From positions 1 through 45,336 of the forward strand of contig MPMZ01000021.1 in assembly GCA_002238765.1 (NCBI GenBank): DNA of 45,336 nt. Reading direction: 5' to 3'. Source of the DNA: Nitrospira sp. bin75 (GTDB taxonomy: Bacteria; Nitrospirota; Nitrospiria; Nitrospirales; UBA8639). Below the pieces are notes generated by a model, which saw only the letters and a program-made list of their open reading frames with translations, was not told the DNA's origin and did no database searches. The position numbers and the translations under genes are program-made. Of this stretch, positions 15,920 through 24,331 are shown in pieces. Within the stretch, counting starts at the first letter, position 1, and the number at the start of each line of letters is the position of its first letter.

Positions 15920-16114
15920 TCATTCCGACTCTGTCTTTTTCAAAGACGTCATCACAAACGTGCCAGAGTTGAGTGTTTCACCGACAAACCATTCAACATC
16001 TACTTGCGAAGGATCGGTAAATCCAGACGATGTAACATGCGGCCCGATAACGGTCATTCGTGGACCGCCTGACTTCAGCATTACCACATCGCCTGCTTGG
16101 AATTGTTCTGCCAT
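15920..16114 (-). CDS. YodC-like DUF2158 small protein
   Basis: 64 residues with a good ribosome site (GAAGGAGA) before ATG 16114. FQAGDVVMLKSGGPRMTVIG is the DUF2158/YodC signature, a small SH3-like beta barrel. The C-terminal half has the usual aromatic W(F)-x-G strand (VEWFVGETLNSGTF). The function of the family is unknown; members often sit on mobile elements and prophages. It stands alone, divergent from the IS110 remnant. Confidence 0.8.
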   Translation of the reverse strand: MAEQFQAGDVVMLKSGGPRMTVIGPHVTSSGFTDPSQVDVEWFVGETLNSGTFVMTSLKKTESE

Positions 16115-16720
16115 TGAATAGTTCTCCTTCGAGGGGAGCCCCCCGGTCGGAAGCCCCCCGAAGGCTTCCGGCCCCTGCGTCGTTCCTCTCCATCCGCCAT
16201 CATAGGCCGCCGCCCTTCAATTCCCTCGCACGTCACACACCGCCGCCTCCTCCCGTACCGTCGCGGCGGTACTCCGGCCGGACGCGCTGGCCGTGGGCGC
16301 ACGTGGCATGCGGCATCGGCGCACATCATAGTCGCCGCCGTCGCGCGCAACAATAAACCGCGTTTTTGGCATCCCATATCGCCCCAGAGGAAAAAACGTC
16401 CTAAACCTGTGTGGGGGGGGGGTCAGCCAGGGATAAAAAACCCCTTAAAATCGATTCTCGCGCTAAATTCGCCCTATTCTGATTCGGTTTGCTACCCTGT
16501 TCCGCCCTCGGTCGAGTCGGCCACCCGCTCAAGATTCCCCACTTGGGGGAGGGCGTACAACCGTGACTCGCGACAAAGAGTTGATATTCGTGAATGCGAA
16601 CGACCCGGTACCCCCCCTTTCGGCTCGAACTCCGGCCCCGTCGGTGTTTCTTCCTGTTTAGACACGGCTCCCCGCTCCACTGACTGACGTTTCAGTCACC
16701 CGTTCCGAGTGTCTCCTTAC
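16115..16720 (-). ncRNA. Gene-free region with a partial copy of the repeated hairpin/terminator module (copy X)
   Basis: No gene in 606 bp. Contents: a perfect 8-bp hairpin CGGAAGCC/GGCTTCCG (about 16149-16171), and from about 16380 to 16545, on the minus strand, sequence matching the distal half of the module at 18200-18700: GTGGGGAATCTTGAGCGGG, AGGGCGAAT, and a terminator-like AGAATCGATTTTAAGG followed by a T-rich run. The promoter/hairpin core of the module is lacking. At 16571-16600 lies a 30-bp stretch with 26 identities to the res region of the transposon. Confidence 0.4.
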
Positions 16721-17368
16721 TCATGCGCCCCGTAGCTGCGCACGCGCATAACTTGCCAACGCCTCGGCGAAGTTCTCCGCCTGTACGTCGCCTCCCATGA
16801 ACCAAACCGTGTCCCCATCCCACATCGCATTCGCCGGAATTGTGACGCCCTTGGGCCTGAGGTCGTACTTGAGGGAGACCATCGCCTCATCATTCCATGC
16901 GAGGGCCTCTTGCATGGAGGCCACGGCAACACCCTTCGTCTTGTCGTTCCCGGCTTCAACCACATTCTCGTGGTGTTCTCGGCATCGCTCGTAAATGGCT
17001 TCGATGGCCGTTTGTGTATCGGGTGCAAGGTCGCGGTAGAGCTCCACCACCACATGCCTGCGCACGATTCGGCGGGTCGGTTCCTCAAGAAGCCTTAACC
17101 CTTTGATGCAGAGTTCGACGATTACCGCAAAGAGCACAAGACGCCCCATCCCCATCCCGTAGCGGGAGCGGTCCATCCCGTCCTCAATGATGCCGAGTTC
17201 ACCAGCGGGAATTCCGTGCAGGGGACATTTGCGAAGATGCCGTGCGGCGATGGCCAAACTGTCGGCAGCTTCGATCAATGACGCGGCCTCGCGCAGTCCC
17301 TGTTCCCTGTCCACCCTCGTAGCCCCCAGACGCTTCTGCGTCGGTTTGTTGTAGGCCTCTCGTGGCAC
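16721..17368 (-). CDS. Hypothetical protein, possibly HEPN-like helical domain
   Basis: 215 residues from GTG 17368 (weak ribosome site). No clear family. The middle part (LVLFAVIVELCIKGLRLL ... HVVVELYRDLAPDTQTAIEAIYERC) has the pattern of HEPN or related all-alpha proteins, where a hydrophobic helix with E-x3-K is followed by H-x-L-x-x-L-Y-x-x-L and a Pro-Thr helix. The C-terminus is a small alpha/beta region. HEPN proteins are commonly nucleases or nucleotide-binding toxins in defence loci, but no R-x4-6-H motif can be assigned with confidence. Stands 80 bp from the next minus-strand gene. Confidence 0.5.
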   Translation of the reverse strand: MPREAYNKPTQKRLGATRVDREQGLREAASLIEAADSLAIAARHLRKCPLHGIPAGELGIIEDGMDRSRYGMGMGRLVLFAVIVELCIKGLRLLEEPTRRIVRRHVVVELYRDLAPDTQTAIEAIYERCREHHENVVEAGNDKTKGVAVASMQEALAWNDEAMVSLKYDLRPKGVTIPANAMWDGDTVWFMGGDVQAENFAEALASYARAQLRGA

Positions 17369-17446
17369 GGCCAGTTACAACACAGCTGTTCTGAAGTGCC
17401 AAATTCGGCTGCGGCACCTTTGATCCGGACAGGTGGAGCGCCTACG

Positions 17447-17971
17447 TCAATTCCCGATGTGCCGGAACTCTCCAGTGCAGGACTGCGCATAGGCTTCGTC
17501 GCCAACTGCTATTTGGACCTGAACGGAATAACTCATTCGGCCGCTCGATAGCACTGTGGCGTTCAGGGTTGCCTGCATTGCAACCAATCCGATCTCATCA
17601 TTAGCGGCTGCGATTTGTGTGTCGAAGCGCATGTAGTCGCCCCGAATAATGCCAGTGCCGTAGCCGGTTCCTCCGCCATACCTCACCTCTGTCGTGAGGT
17701 GGTTGCCGTATTGCCTGATGCGAACAGTGTTCGAAAAACCCATCCCTTCAAAAATATCCTGAATCCAGGCAGGCACATTGCCCGTGCATCTTTCGCCGGA
17801 CTTTTGCCATCTGCCCGAAACGTCAACAGGTACCAGGAAGGCGTTGAGGTCGTCCCGCAGTTCTCGAAGCTCCCGCAGGATTTCAGACGTGTCAGTGTCA
17901 TGGGAAAAGACCGTTTGCGCGGACAGGACCATGGTGCCAAGCAGAACGGCGAAAACGGCGCGTCTCAACAT
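17447..17971 (-). CDS. Hypothetical exported protein
   Basis: 174 residues, ATG 17971 with GAGGAATTC upstream. The N-terminus is a typical signal peptide: basic MLRR, hydrophobic AVFAVLLGTMVLSAQTV, likely cut near FSH. Residues 25-45 form a charged helix (SEILRELRELRDDLNAFL). Then a beta-rich domain begins with VDVSGRW, as in lipocalin-like or similar exported barrels (VSGRWQ at the strand A position), with two Cys (61 and 167) able to pair. Function unknown; the periplasm is the probable location. Confidence 0.6.
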   Translation of the reverse strand: MLRRAVFAVLLGTMVLSAQTVFSHDTDTSEILRELRELRDDLNAFLVPVDVSGRWQKSGERCTGNVPAWIQDIFEGMGFSNTVRIRQYGNHLTTEVRYGGGTGYGTGIIRGDYMRFDTQIAAANDEIGLVAMQATLNATVLSSGRMSYSVQVQIAVGDEAYAQSCTGEFRHIGN

Positions 17972-18199
17972 AGGGAATTCCTCATCTGCAAGTCAGGCGA
18001 GCCGCAGACGGAGGGAACTCCAGCTGGTGGCCCCTGCGCACACCGAACGGCAAATCCGAGAGAACCCGCCCGCAAATGACGTGACGGCGAGCGAACTCGC
18101 CGCAGGTGGTGCCGAGGAATAGCACAGAAGGGAGGCGTTGTAATCGCCCTCGAACGGGGGACATGAGGACTGGGGTGAGACAGAATCGGGGTAGCTGTC

Positions 18200-18700
18200 G
18201 GCAGGTGGCGTGTCGGATGCCCCCCAGATCGCCTCAGAGGCAAAAACTACTCGAACCCGAACATTCCCATCCTGAGCCAAAAAACGACTCAGAATCGATC
18301 CTCGCGCGACATTCGCCCTATCCTGATCCGGCCCGTTACCCCATTTCGCTCTCGGCCGTGTCGGGAGGCTTCTCGCAGCCGCCCGCTCAAGATTCCCCAC
18401 CCGCCAGCCGAAACTCCGTGCCTTTCGCACCCGGCTCCCCACTGCCAGGGGATGATTTCGGCGTTTTCCGGGCATCCGGTGAGGCGTCCCGAGGGTCTGC
18501 GCCGCCAATACGCGCAAGTCCAGCAACGGCGCGGGTTTCCGCGTCTGCGAAAGTTTACATAAGAGGGCTTATCGGCAGTTGGCCGCCAGACGCACGAACG
18601 CCCCGAGGGCCGACTTCCCCCCGAGGCGCTCGTATCTACATCGCTCCGTGACTGCACGACGAGTGCAGCGAGAGCATCATAGCACCAAAGGCAACGTATT
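18200..18700 (-). ncRNA. Repeated promoter-hairpin-terminator module, copy Y
   Basis: Read on the minus strand: an extended -10 TGCTATGAT (18676-18684), a hairpin TGCAC/GTGCA, a GC-rich hairpin starting GCGCCTCGGGGGGAAG, then GGGTTTCCGCGTC-type and CACCGGATGCCCGG segments, GTGGGGAATCTTGAGCGGG, and a terminator-like GAATCGATTCTGAG followed by TCGTTTTTTGG. The same order occurs on the + strand at 27285-27694, and the first third at 24097-24240. No ORF is shared among the copies. The conservation of paired bases and the terminator suggest an RNA. It points towards the exported-protein gene. Confidence 0.5.
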
Positions 18701-18751
18701 CGACCAAAGCTGTAAAACTATCATGCTCGCGTCTGCTCACGGTGCAACCTG

Positions 18752-19054
18752 CTAGCTTGCGAAGGGGAGACCGCAGCAGCGAATGCCTGGATTGAATACG
18801 TTGGGTGTTTGTCGCCTTTGGATCAAGCGTTGCCTAAACGCTTTGTACCCTGAGCACGCCCCAACGTGGCCAACCAGGCATAGGGCAGCAATGACACTGA
18901 TACCGCCAACCATGCTGCCGCCAATGGCCGCCAGGCCGGACGTGATGCCGGCAGCAGATAATCCGGTAATCCCGCTGAAATACAGCGCCGTAAAACCTGC
19001 CGTACCACCTGTGACAGCGCCAGCGGTACTGATTGCTACTTCATCGCAATCCAT
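18752..19054 (-). CDS. Small glycine-zipper membrane protein
   Basis: 100 residues, start ATG 19054 with a textbook AGGAAACAG site. After an acidic start (MDCDEVAIS) almost the whole chain is Gly/Ala/Ser-rich and hydrophobic (GAVTGGTAGFTALYFSGITG, SAAGITSGLAAIGGSMVGG, then VIAALCLVGHVGA) and would form two or three close-packing helices with GxxxG-type motifs; the tail is basic (KAFRQRLIQRR). Such proteins are membrane-inserting, and candidates include holin-like or pore-forming effectors, but the family is uncharacterised as far as I can tell. No partner gene is obvious; the hairpin module Y lies just downstream. Confidence 0.65.
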   Translation of the reverse strand: MDCDEVAISTAGAVTGGTAGFTALYFSGITGLSAAGITSGLAAIGGSMVGGISVIAALCLVGHVGACSGYKAFRQRLIQRRQTPNVFNPGIRCCGLPFAS

Positions 19055-19421
19055 GATCTGTTTCCTGTTGTTTGAACTGCCAAAGTCACCTGCTGAAACG
19101 CCCCTAGGCAGCAACGATTGCTGTTGGGGGGTGACCTTAAGACCACAAGACCGAAGAGAAGGCAAGTATTCATGGTCTGCACAAATGTATACCATTACAG
19201 AATGCGAAGATGCTTGGACAGTCCGCGGCGGGTAATCGTCGGAAATTGACATAACGCGAGGTTATCGGAACTAGTTGCCAAACCCCTCTTGGGCATCCCG
19301 GGTAGGCCGGCAACTTCGCATAAACCAAGATTATGTAAACATTCGGATCACGGGCGCTCTAACCTAGTCTCAGAGTGTGTCGCGCTCAGCATCGCAGCCT
19401 GCAAACTGTCAGGGTTTGATA
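19055..19421. other. Intergenic region without recognised gene
   Basis: About 370 bp. It holds the leader of the glycine-zipper gene and the 3' flank of the convergent-strand neighbour. No tRNA, terminator or repeat of the families described elsewhere was found. Confidence 0.4.
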
Positions 19422-19859
19422 TCAGAAAATGCCCCGACGCTCTTGCCGTTCCCAAAATCTCACCATTTCATCCAAGAAAGAATCTGCTGACTGTTGTTCT
19501 CCGTTTGGCAATTCGATGTTCAGGGGACGGGCGAAATCCTCACTGAAATCGGAGGAAAAACCAAGTTGAACATGCGTGTTCGCTTTCGCCTTAAAGTGCT
19601 TCGTTCCGTTGGTTATATTCCTCGCGAGGTCGAATTTCTCAACCATACGATGTTCGATTGGTGGGTATACTGATTTGAAATGACTCTCGGTGAATTTAGT
19701 CTCGTGAACCCATTCATACATATGGTAGACAAGGGTAATTGTGAGCAAGGCATGTCGTGAAGAAGAATTGTCCTCTATGAAGTTCTCATGCTGCGGGATG
19801 ATCATCTCGTGCAAGAAATTTCGAGGAGTTACTATGTTGAAACTGGCACGATGCGTCAT
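19422..19859 (-). CDS. Conserved-type hypothetical protein
   Basis: 145 residues, ATG 19859, no strong ribosome site. The sequence is rich in His, Tyr, Trp and Phe and looks like a true soluble alpha-helical protein: FLHEMIIPQHENFIEDNSS, then LTITLVYHMYEWVHETKF, a helix with LARNITNGTKHF, and a C-terminal segment with FSSDFSEDFARPLNIEL. It resembles uncharacterised proteins found scattered in proteobacterial accessory regions. A conserved R-N-x3-G-x-K-H pattern might be functional, but no family name or activity can be given. It uses more A+T than its neighbours, suggesting separate acquisition. Confidence 0.55.
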   Translation of the reverse strand: MTHRASFNIVTPRNFLHEMIIPQHENFIEDNSSSRHALLTITLVYHMYEWVHETKFTESHFKSVYPPIEHRMVEKFDLARNITNGTKHFKAKANTHVQLGFSSDFSEDFARPLNIELPNGEQQSADSFLDEMVRFWERQERRGIF

Positions 19860-19889
19860 AGCAAATGCAACCCTTTTGTACTAGACATC

Positions 19890-20150
19890 ATCGTCTTTGG
19901 TGCGATTGCCCACTTCGAGCGGCGGCTCATCTCCAAGCGCGCGCGACGGCATTGCGGCCGCCAGAAAACGTGGCAGGAGGACCGGCCGGCCGCTGCTTGA
20001 CCGTGAGACCGTCTCGGCCGCGCAAAAGCCTGATCGAAGCTGGCCTGGCACTAGGGCAAGCTGCGAAACAACTAGGCATTGGCAGGACAGCGGCCTACAG
20101 AATCGCGAAGTCGGCACGCGGAAGTCGCCCATCCGGGTTTAAAGTGGCCT
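19890..20150 (+). pseudogene. Serine recombinase C-terminal fragment with frameshifts
   Basis: In three successive frames one reads IAHFERRLISKRAR, then ARDGIAAARKRGRRTGRP and LLDRETVSAAQK, then LIEAGLALGQAAKQLGIGRT with AAYRIAKSA. Together these are the E helix, arm and helix-turn-helix of a resolvase/invertase of the Tn3-associated type. The catalytic N-terminal half is absent and at least two frameshifts are present. It ends directly before copy B of the 31-bp dispersed repeat. Confidence 0.75.
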
Positions 20151-20153
20151 TAG

Positions 20154-20230
20154 TAATTCTGGATACAAACCTAGCGATGACGCCTACTAGCCAGATTTGT
20201 GTGAAAATGCACTCCAAGGATTCTATCGAG
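20154..20230 (+). repeat. Dispersed 31-bp repeat copy B joined to a 46-bp repeat
   Basis: 20154-20184 is copy B of the 31-bp unit. 20185-20230 (starting TACTAGCCAGATT, ending TTCTATCGAG) recurs at 23034-23079 with two mismatches, where it truncates an hsdR remnant. The abutting of the two repeats marks a junction between mobile or rearranged segments. Confidence 0.7.
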
Positions 20231-20334
20231 TCTCCTGGGATAAATCCGACGCGTTGCTGTGACGGACGTTGACAACTTGAACCCTTTCTGTTCCTTACTA
20301 CAACGCATCTCATAAAAAGAGTGCTTCCAGTTGT

Positions 20335-21132
20335 TCAAATCTGAGGAAGGTCCGACAACGAAATAACAGGAAGGGGTACATTAGGGTTGTGGGCTTTCTC
20401 TGCCGCTCGGCGGATCATTTTCTTGACCGCCTTCTCTAAAAATCGACACTCCGATTCCGTCAGATTTGTGGCGACCGCGTTTCCCTTTCTGGCCCCGGTC
20501 GGGCCACCTTTGTTCGCACAAAGATCACCAATTCTATCAAGGACGGATTTCTCAATTTGAAAGACATTGGCAGCCTCTGAGCGGCGTCCATTATTTATTT
20601 TCGTCGAATACTGTGGAGCGACCAATTTGCATAAAAAATCCAGGCAGAAATTGGCCATGCCTGTCAATTTCTCATGCCCTTGACGATAATCCATGTACCG
20701 CTGATACATTGTCTGAACATCTGAATTAAGGCTGACGTCCGATGGGGGCGAGGGATATCGGGACGCAACATACGTAAGCCTCGAAGAACCGCCAACTTCC
20801 GTATTGCCGATTCCCCTCATTCGGATTTGTCCGGGTGTCGGATTTCGATCCACAATCTCCGCTCTGTCGAATTTGAGTCGAAAGGCCGGGCCTCCGCGTT
20901 CAAGGTTGGCATCAAACTCCCAAACACGGATGTAATCTTCGACGGTCTCCTGTGCCTCACCTTCCGTGGCATAATGAACTTTGAACTCAAAGCGCGCCTT
21001 ATTGTCTTGGACTTCCAGCCCAAACTTTGATTCCTCCCAACCAACAAGCGGTTCTGCATTGCTGTAGTCAACACTTGGAATGTCTTCTTGCTCGACGCGA
21101 TAAATTAGCGCGACCACATGAGGATCGTTCAT
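20335..21132 (-). CDS. Hypothetical protein, neighbour of the membrane-anchored HNH gene
   Basis: 265 residues. ATG 21132 is preferred because of AAGGAA eight bases upstream; the frame is open further but without family-like sequence. The N-terminal half (ALIYRVEQEDIPSVDYSNAE, FGLEVQDNKARFEFKVHYAT) is beta-rich; the C-terminal half is helical with QTMYQRYMDYRQGHEKLTGM and LTESECRFLEKAVKKMIRRA. No catalytic motif is evident. It lies 224 bp downstream of the HNH gene on the same strand and may be co-expressed; between them is a hairpin-forming stretch (ACCCGCAAGACTTGCGG). Confidence 0.6.
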   Translation of the reverse strand: MNDPHVVALIYRVEQEDIPSVDYSNAEPLVGWEESKFGLEVQDNKARFEFKVHYATEGEAQETVEDYIRVWEFDANLERGGPAFRLKFDRAEIVDRNPTPGQIRMRGIGNTEVGGSSRLTYVASRYPSPPSDVSLNSDVQTMYQRYMDYRQGHEKLTGMANFCLDFLCKLVAPQYSTKINNGRRSEAANVFQIEKSVLDRIGDLCANKGGPTGARKGNAVATNLTESECRFLEKAVKKMIRRAAEKAHNPNVPLPVISLSDLPQI

Positions 21133-21356
21133 CGCCAGTTCCTTCTTTTGTCTGTGCCTCCCCGTTGTTCGCATAAGACGCATTCTGTAAACTTCCCAAG
21201 TCATTCCACGAGCAGGACTGGCTGCCGTCCACCTTTGGGACTCATGCATAGCCAACCAGCGAAACCCGCAAGACTTGCGGATTTGTGCGATTTTCCAACT
21301 TGCCGTAAAGGTGGTTATGTTGCCTTGCTTCAGCAGCTTGCTTCCGATGTCAGCAC

Positions 21357-22256
21357 TTAGATTTTCGTACCCTTGGCTAGATTGCATGAACGGCAAAGAA
21401 GCTGGAGATTGTTGACAGTTGTTGCTCCGCCCTTTTTCACCGGAATGATGTGGTCGAGCTGCAAGTTCTCTTTGCGGCCGCACTTCACACATTCCCCCTC
21501 GTCTCTTCGCCAAACCTGCGACCGCACGGCATCCGGGATTGGCTCCCTGACGGTCTGCTCATAAGGAAGCGGATCTAACGGTGTCGTGAAGCCAGCAAGC
21601 TTGTCCGGATAGTACCGGGCAAAATCTTTGATCAAACCAACTGCTTCCTGAGCCCTGGGACTGGCCGCTGCCGCACGTTGCCGCTTGTTGCACGTGCGGC
21701 ATTCGTATTGGATGGACCTACCATTTGGGCTAACCGACAGCAGGGACATCATATTTTCGTAGCAGCTGGGACAACTCTTGACCAGAAACGACGTGCTCGC
21801 AATTTCTGCTAGTTCGCTAACGACGGCTTCTCTCCTTCTCCGTTCCTCTAGCCGTTTTTCCCGTTCCTTTTCTTGCTCCTGTTTCCGTGCTGCCTCTGCT
21901 CTCCCCCACTCTACCTCTCTCCTTCTCCTTTCCTGCTCCCGTGCTACTTCCCTCCTTGCTCTTTCCTCCTTCCGTTCCGCCTGTCTTATTGCCTTTTCCT
22001 CGGCGCTCTTCGCCTTCGCTGCCGCTCGTTGAGCCTTCGCTTCTGCTACCGTTGTTTCCCAGTCAGCCCGGACCTTTTGCCCCCAGGCGTTGTTCCACAA
22101 CTCACGTCCAACGAGCACGGTGAACACCAACACCCCAAGTCCAAGCTCTTGCATGATCGAGATGTCTATGAACTGCTTCACTACCCACCAGACAAGGCCT
22201 CCAACACAGCCCCAGAGAAAATACCTGACGAATTTCCTCCAAAGTTCATTTTTCAT
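21357..22256 (-). CDS. Membrane-anchored coiled-coil, zinc-ribbon and HNH nuclease protein
   Basis: 299 residues from ATG 22256 (AAGGTGAT upstream). Order: two hydrophobic segments at residues 12-28 (FLWGCVGGLVWWVVKQF) and 35-50; a long Ala/Glu/Arg coiled coil at 60-150; a four-Cys zinc ribbon C162-x2-C165 ... C186-x2-C189; a linker; and an HNH domain at the C-terminus with C256-x2-C259, D268-H269, N283 and C288-x2-C291 (LQLDHIIPVKKGG, NNLQLLCRSCNLAKGTK). The HNH core seems complete, so DNA cutting is likely. Anchoring a nuclease at the inner membrane would fit action on incoming DNA. The HNH resembles that of the split methyltransferase but is a separate gene. Confidence 0.8.
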   Translation of the reverse strand: MKNELWRKFVRYFLWGCVGGLVWWVVKQFIDISIMQELGLGVLVFTVLVGRELWNNAWGQKVRADWETTVAEAKAQRAAAKAKSAEEKAIRQAERKEERARREVAREQERRRREVEWGRAEAARKQEQEKEREKRLEERRRREAVVSELAEIASTSFLVKSCPSCYENMMSLLSVSPNGRSIQYECRTCNKRQRAAAASPRAQEAVGLIKDFARYYPDKLAGFTTPLDPLPYEQTVREPIPDAVRSQVWRRDEGECVKCGRKENLQLDHIIPVKKGGATTVNNLQLLCRSCNLAKGTKI

Positions 22257-22439
22257 GCATCACCTTCGCTGGCGGATCTTCTGGAGTCTCCATCAATCAG
22301 GCTAGAGAGCCGGGCGGTCACGATCACTCGCTTATGTCCTCGCCATCTTTCCACCACGTCTCGTCTCTCCATGTGCGTTTCCAGACCGCGGCGCTCACGG
22401 AATCGAGGGCAAGGCGCCTTCCAGCAGGGTTATAGTCCG

Positions 22440-23033
22440 TCATGCCGCCCAGCGCGCCGAGAGCGCCTCGGCCTGTTGCAGGACGGTCTGCACGGCGGCG
22501 TCCTGCAGGTCCGGGGGGTAGCCGTACTTGCGGAGGATGTGTTTGACCAGGATTCGCATGCGCGCCCGTGCCGACGCCCGGTGCTGCCAATCCACCGGAG
22601 CGTTGGTCTTCAGGCTGCTCAGCAGTTCATGGGCGATGAGGCGAAGCTGGTCATTACCCATTACCTCAACCGCGCTCTCATTCTGGGCCAAGGCGTCGTA
22701 GAAAGAGATTTCCTCCTGGCTCAGGCCTTCGTCTTCGCCGCGTTGGTGCGCGGCACGAATGTCCTTGGCGAGTTCGATCAGTTCCTGAATGACCTCGGCC
22801 GTGGTGAGGGCATTGGTGTGGTAACGGGCGATTGCCTCTTCCAGTCGGTCGGAAAAGGCTCGCGTTTCCACGACGTTGACGCGGCTGCGCGAGCGTATCT
22901 CGCCGTTGATGAGCTTGCGCAGCGCCTCCATGGCGAGGTTCTTCTTTTCCATCCCCTGGACCTCGGCGAGGAACTCGTCGGAGAGGATGGAGATGTCCGG
23001 CGTCTCCAGCCCGGCGGCTTGCAGAATATAGGG
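22440..23033 (-). pseudogene. hsdR: Type I restriction subunit HsdR, C-terminal fragment
   Basis: About 198 residues matching the C-terminal helical domain (DUF3387-like) of HsdR: FLAEVQGMEKKNLAMEALRK, VETRAFSDRLEEAIARYHTN, LTTAEVIQELIELAKDIRAA, and the ILRKYGYPPDLQDAAVQTVL end. The nuclease and helicase parts are absent. The break is at about 23033 where the 46-bp repeat begins; no hsdM or hsdS is nearby. An open frame continues a little upstream but is not HsdR. Confidence 0.85.
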
Positions 23034-23079
23034 TACTAGCCAGATTGGTGTGAAAATGCACTCCAACGATTCTATCGAG
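23034..23079 (+). repeat. 46-bp repeat, second copy, truncating hsdR
   Basis: Two mismatches from 20185-20230, same orientation. The match stops after TTCTATCGAG in both places. Confidence 0.7.
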
Positions 23080-23467
23080 CTATCTGGAGTCGATGACCCG
23101 TTTTCAGCGAACAGTGTGATGCGGCAGCCTCGATGAAATCGCCGATTAGCGCGTGCTTGCGAGTCCATCAGAGCATGGCGAGGATCTAAGGGAGGTGTCG
23201 AAGAAAATCTGTTTCCAGGGTTCTATCTCACACTTACGGAACAGCGAACCCGTCAGGTTTTACCTCACGATTCGTTGATCCAAACGGACGTTTTGTCCTG
23301 ACACGTCCGTCAGTCATAGTCGTCACCGATCCCGACATATCCCAACCCCGTGTGACCCGCGTTCTTGGCCGTCCTCCTCCACAAACCCGCTTGAAGATCG
23401 AGCCGGAAATCCGGAGACTGACGACGCCTTACAGTGCATTTTTACAAGAATCGGGCTGGTACCTTTA
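23080..23467. other. Gene-free region
   Basis: Nearly 390 bp without a convincing gene, terminator or promoter. A 69-codon frame at 23352-23561 has no ribosome site and overlaps the next gene's end. Confidence 0.4.
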
Positions 23468-24049
23468 TCACCAAGCACTGGCACCGCTTAAGCCGAGCGT
23501 AAAGTACTGGAACCTGTGCGAATCCGACACTTTGTCATGGCCCAAGACGGCCAACAAATAAGCATCCTCGGCACGGGATCCGTTGAAGCGCCGGACCCAC
23601 TCGGCAAGATGGCCGGCAAGGCTTTCAGCGTCTTTGACCTTTTCATGGCGCCACTCCTCTCGCCAGTCGTAGCAGACCATGAGACGCACACCCGCACGCC
23701 CCAATAAAAGCCTCGAAAAACCGCTTTCAACTGTTTCAATGTCGCGGGTGCGTGCCCATCGGTGGTCCACGAGCAAGTGCGCGTCGACGAGCCACCCCTC
23801 GGTTTTTCTCAACCCGACGGTATGGTGGGTGTATTCGAGCCAGGTCATCGCATAGAGCCATGCCAAAGACTCGGCCTTGGGCGCACGGCTTGGCTGCACG
23901 CACACGTAGCAACCAAACTCCTCTTGACCGATTTCGCAGAGCTTGGTGTAGATGGCTTGGGTCCAAGACCCCCATGTCACATCCGGAGCGAAACGAACAT
24001 CGTCAAGCCCCTTCCGAATCGCGTTCATGATGTCGAGCTTTCCTGGCAT
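23468..24049 (-). CDS. Nuclease-like hypothetical protein, paralogue 1
   Basis: 193 residues; ATG 24049 follows GGGAAGGG. It is a clear relative of the protein at 27725-28375: SWTQAIYTKLCEIGQEEFG, GFSRLLLGRAGVRLMV and EDAYLLAVLGHDK all have counterparts. In the other protein the corresponding positions suggest a PD-(D/E)XK fold (DITW ... AECE ... FQKLLLARAG); here they read YAMTW, LLVDHRW and FSRLLL, so the putative acidic and Lys residues are mostly replaced. This copy may be inactive as a nuclease. It is divergently arranged from hairpin module W. Confidence 0.6.
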   Translation of the reverse strand: MPGKLDIMNAIRKGLDDVRFAPDVTWGSWTQAIYTKLCEIGQEEFGCYVCVQPSRAPKAESLAWLYAMTWLEYTHHTVGLRKTEGWLVDAHLLVDHRWARTRDIETVESGFSRLLLGRAGVRLMVCYDWREEWRHEKVKDAESLAGHLAEWVRRFNGSRAEDAYLLAVLGHDKVSDSHRFQYFTLGLSGASAW

Positions 24050-24096
24050 ACCCACACCCTTCCCAACTTCGACCATGCCCGGCAGGTTGACTCTGG

Positions 24097-24240
24097 TGTT
24101 ATGATGCTCTCGCTGCGCTCGTAGCGCAGTCACGAAGCAAGAAGCGATGAAGACGAGCGCCTCGGGGGGAAGTCAGCCCCCGGGGCGTTCGTGCGTTCGG
24201 CGGCCAACTTCCGATAGGGCGTCTTATGTCGCCTTTGGGT
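24097..24240 (+). ncRNA. Repeated promoter-hairpin module, copy W (core only)
   Basis: Extended -10 TGTTATGAT (24097-24105), perfect hairpin TGCGCT-CGT-AGCGCA (24114-24128), GTCACGAAGCAAGAAGC, then an 11-bp GC hairpin (CGCCTCGGGGG / CCCCCGGGGCG, about 24160-24188), TTCGTGCG, GGCCAACTTCCGATA and a final TTATGTCGCCTTTGG. Copies Y and Z have the same core. A second hairpin with a possible terminator follows (GCCCCGCCGGGG, about 24248). The predicted transcript is about 80-120 nt. Confidence 0.5.
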
Positions 24241-24331
24241 GAAAAAAGCCCCGCCGGGGAATGTCCCGTTGGGGCGGCTGGGCAGGTTCGGATAACCCCA
24301 GGTTATGTTGCCTTCCGTTACCTTCCAATGA

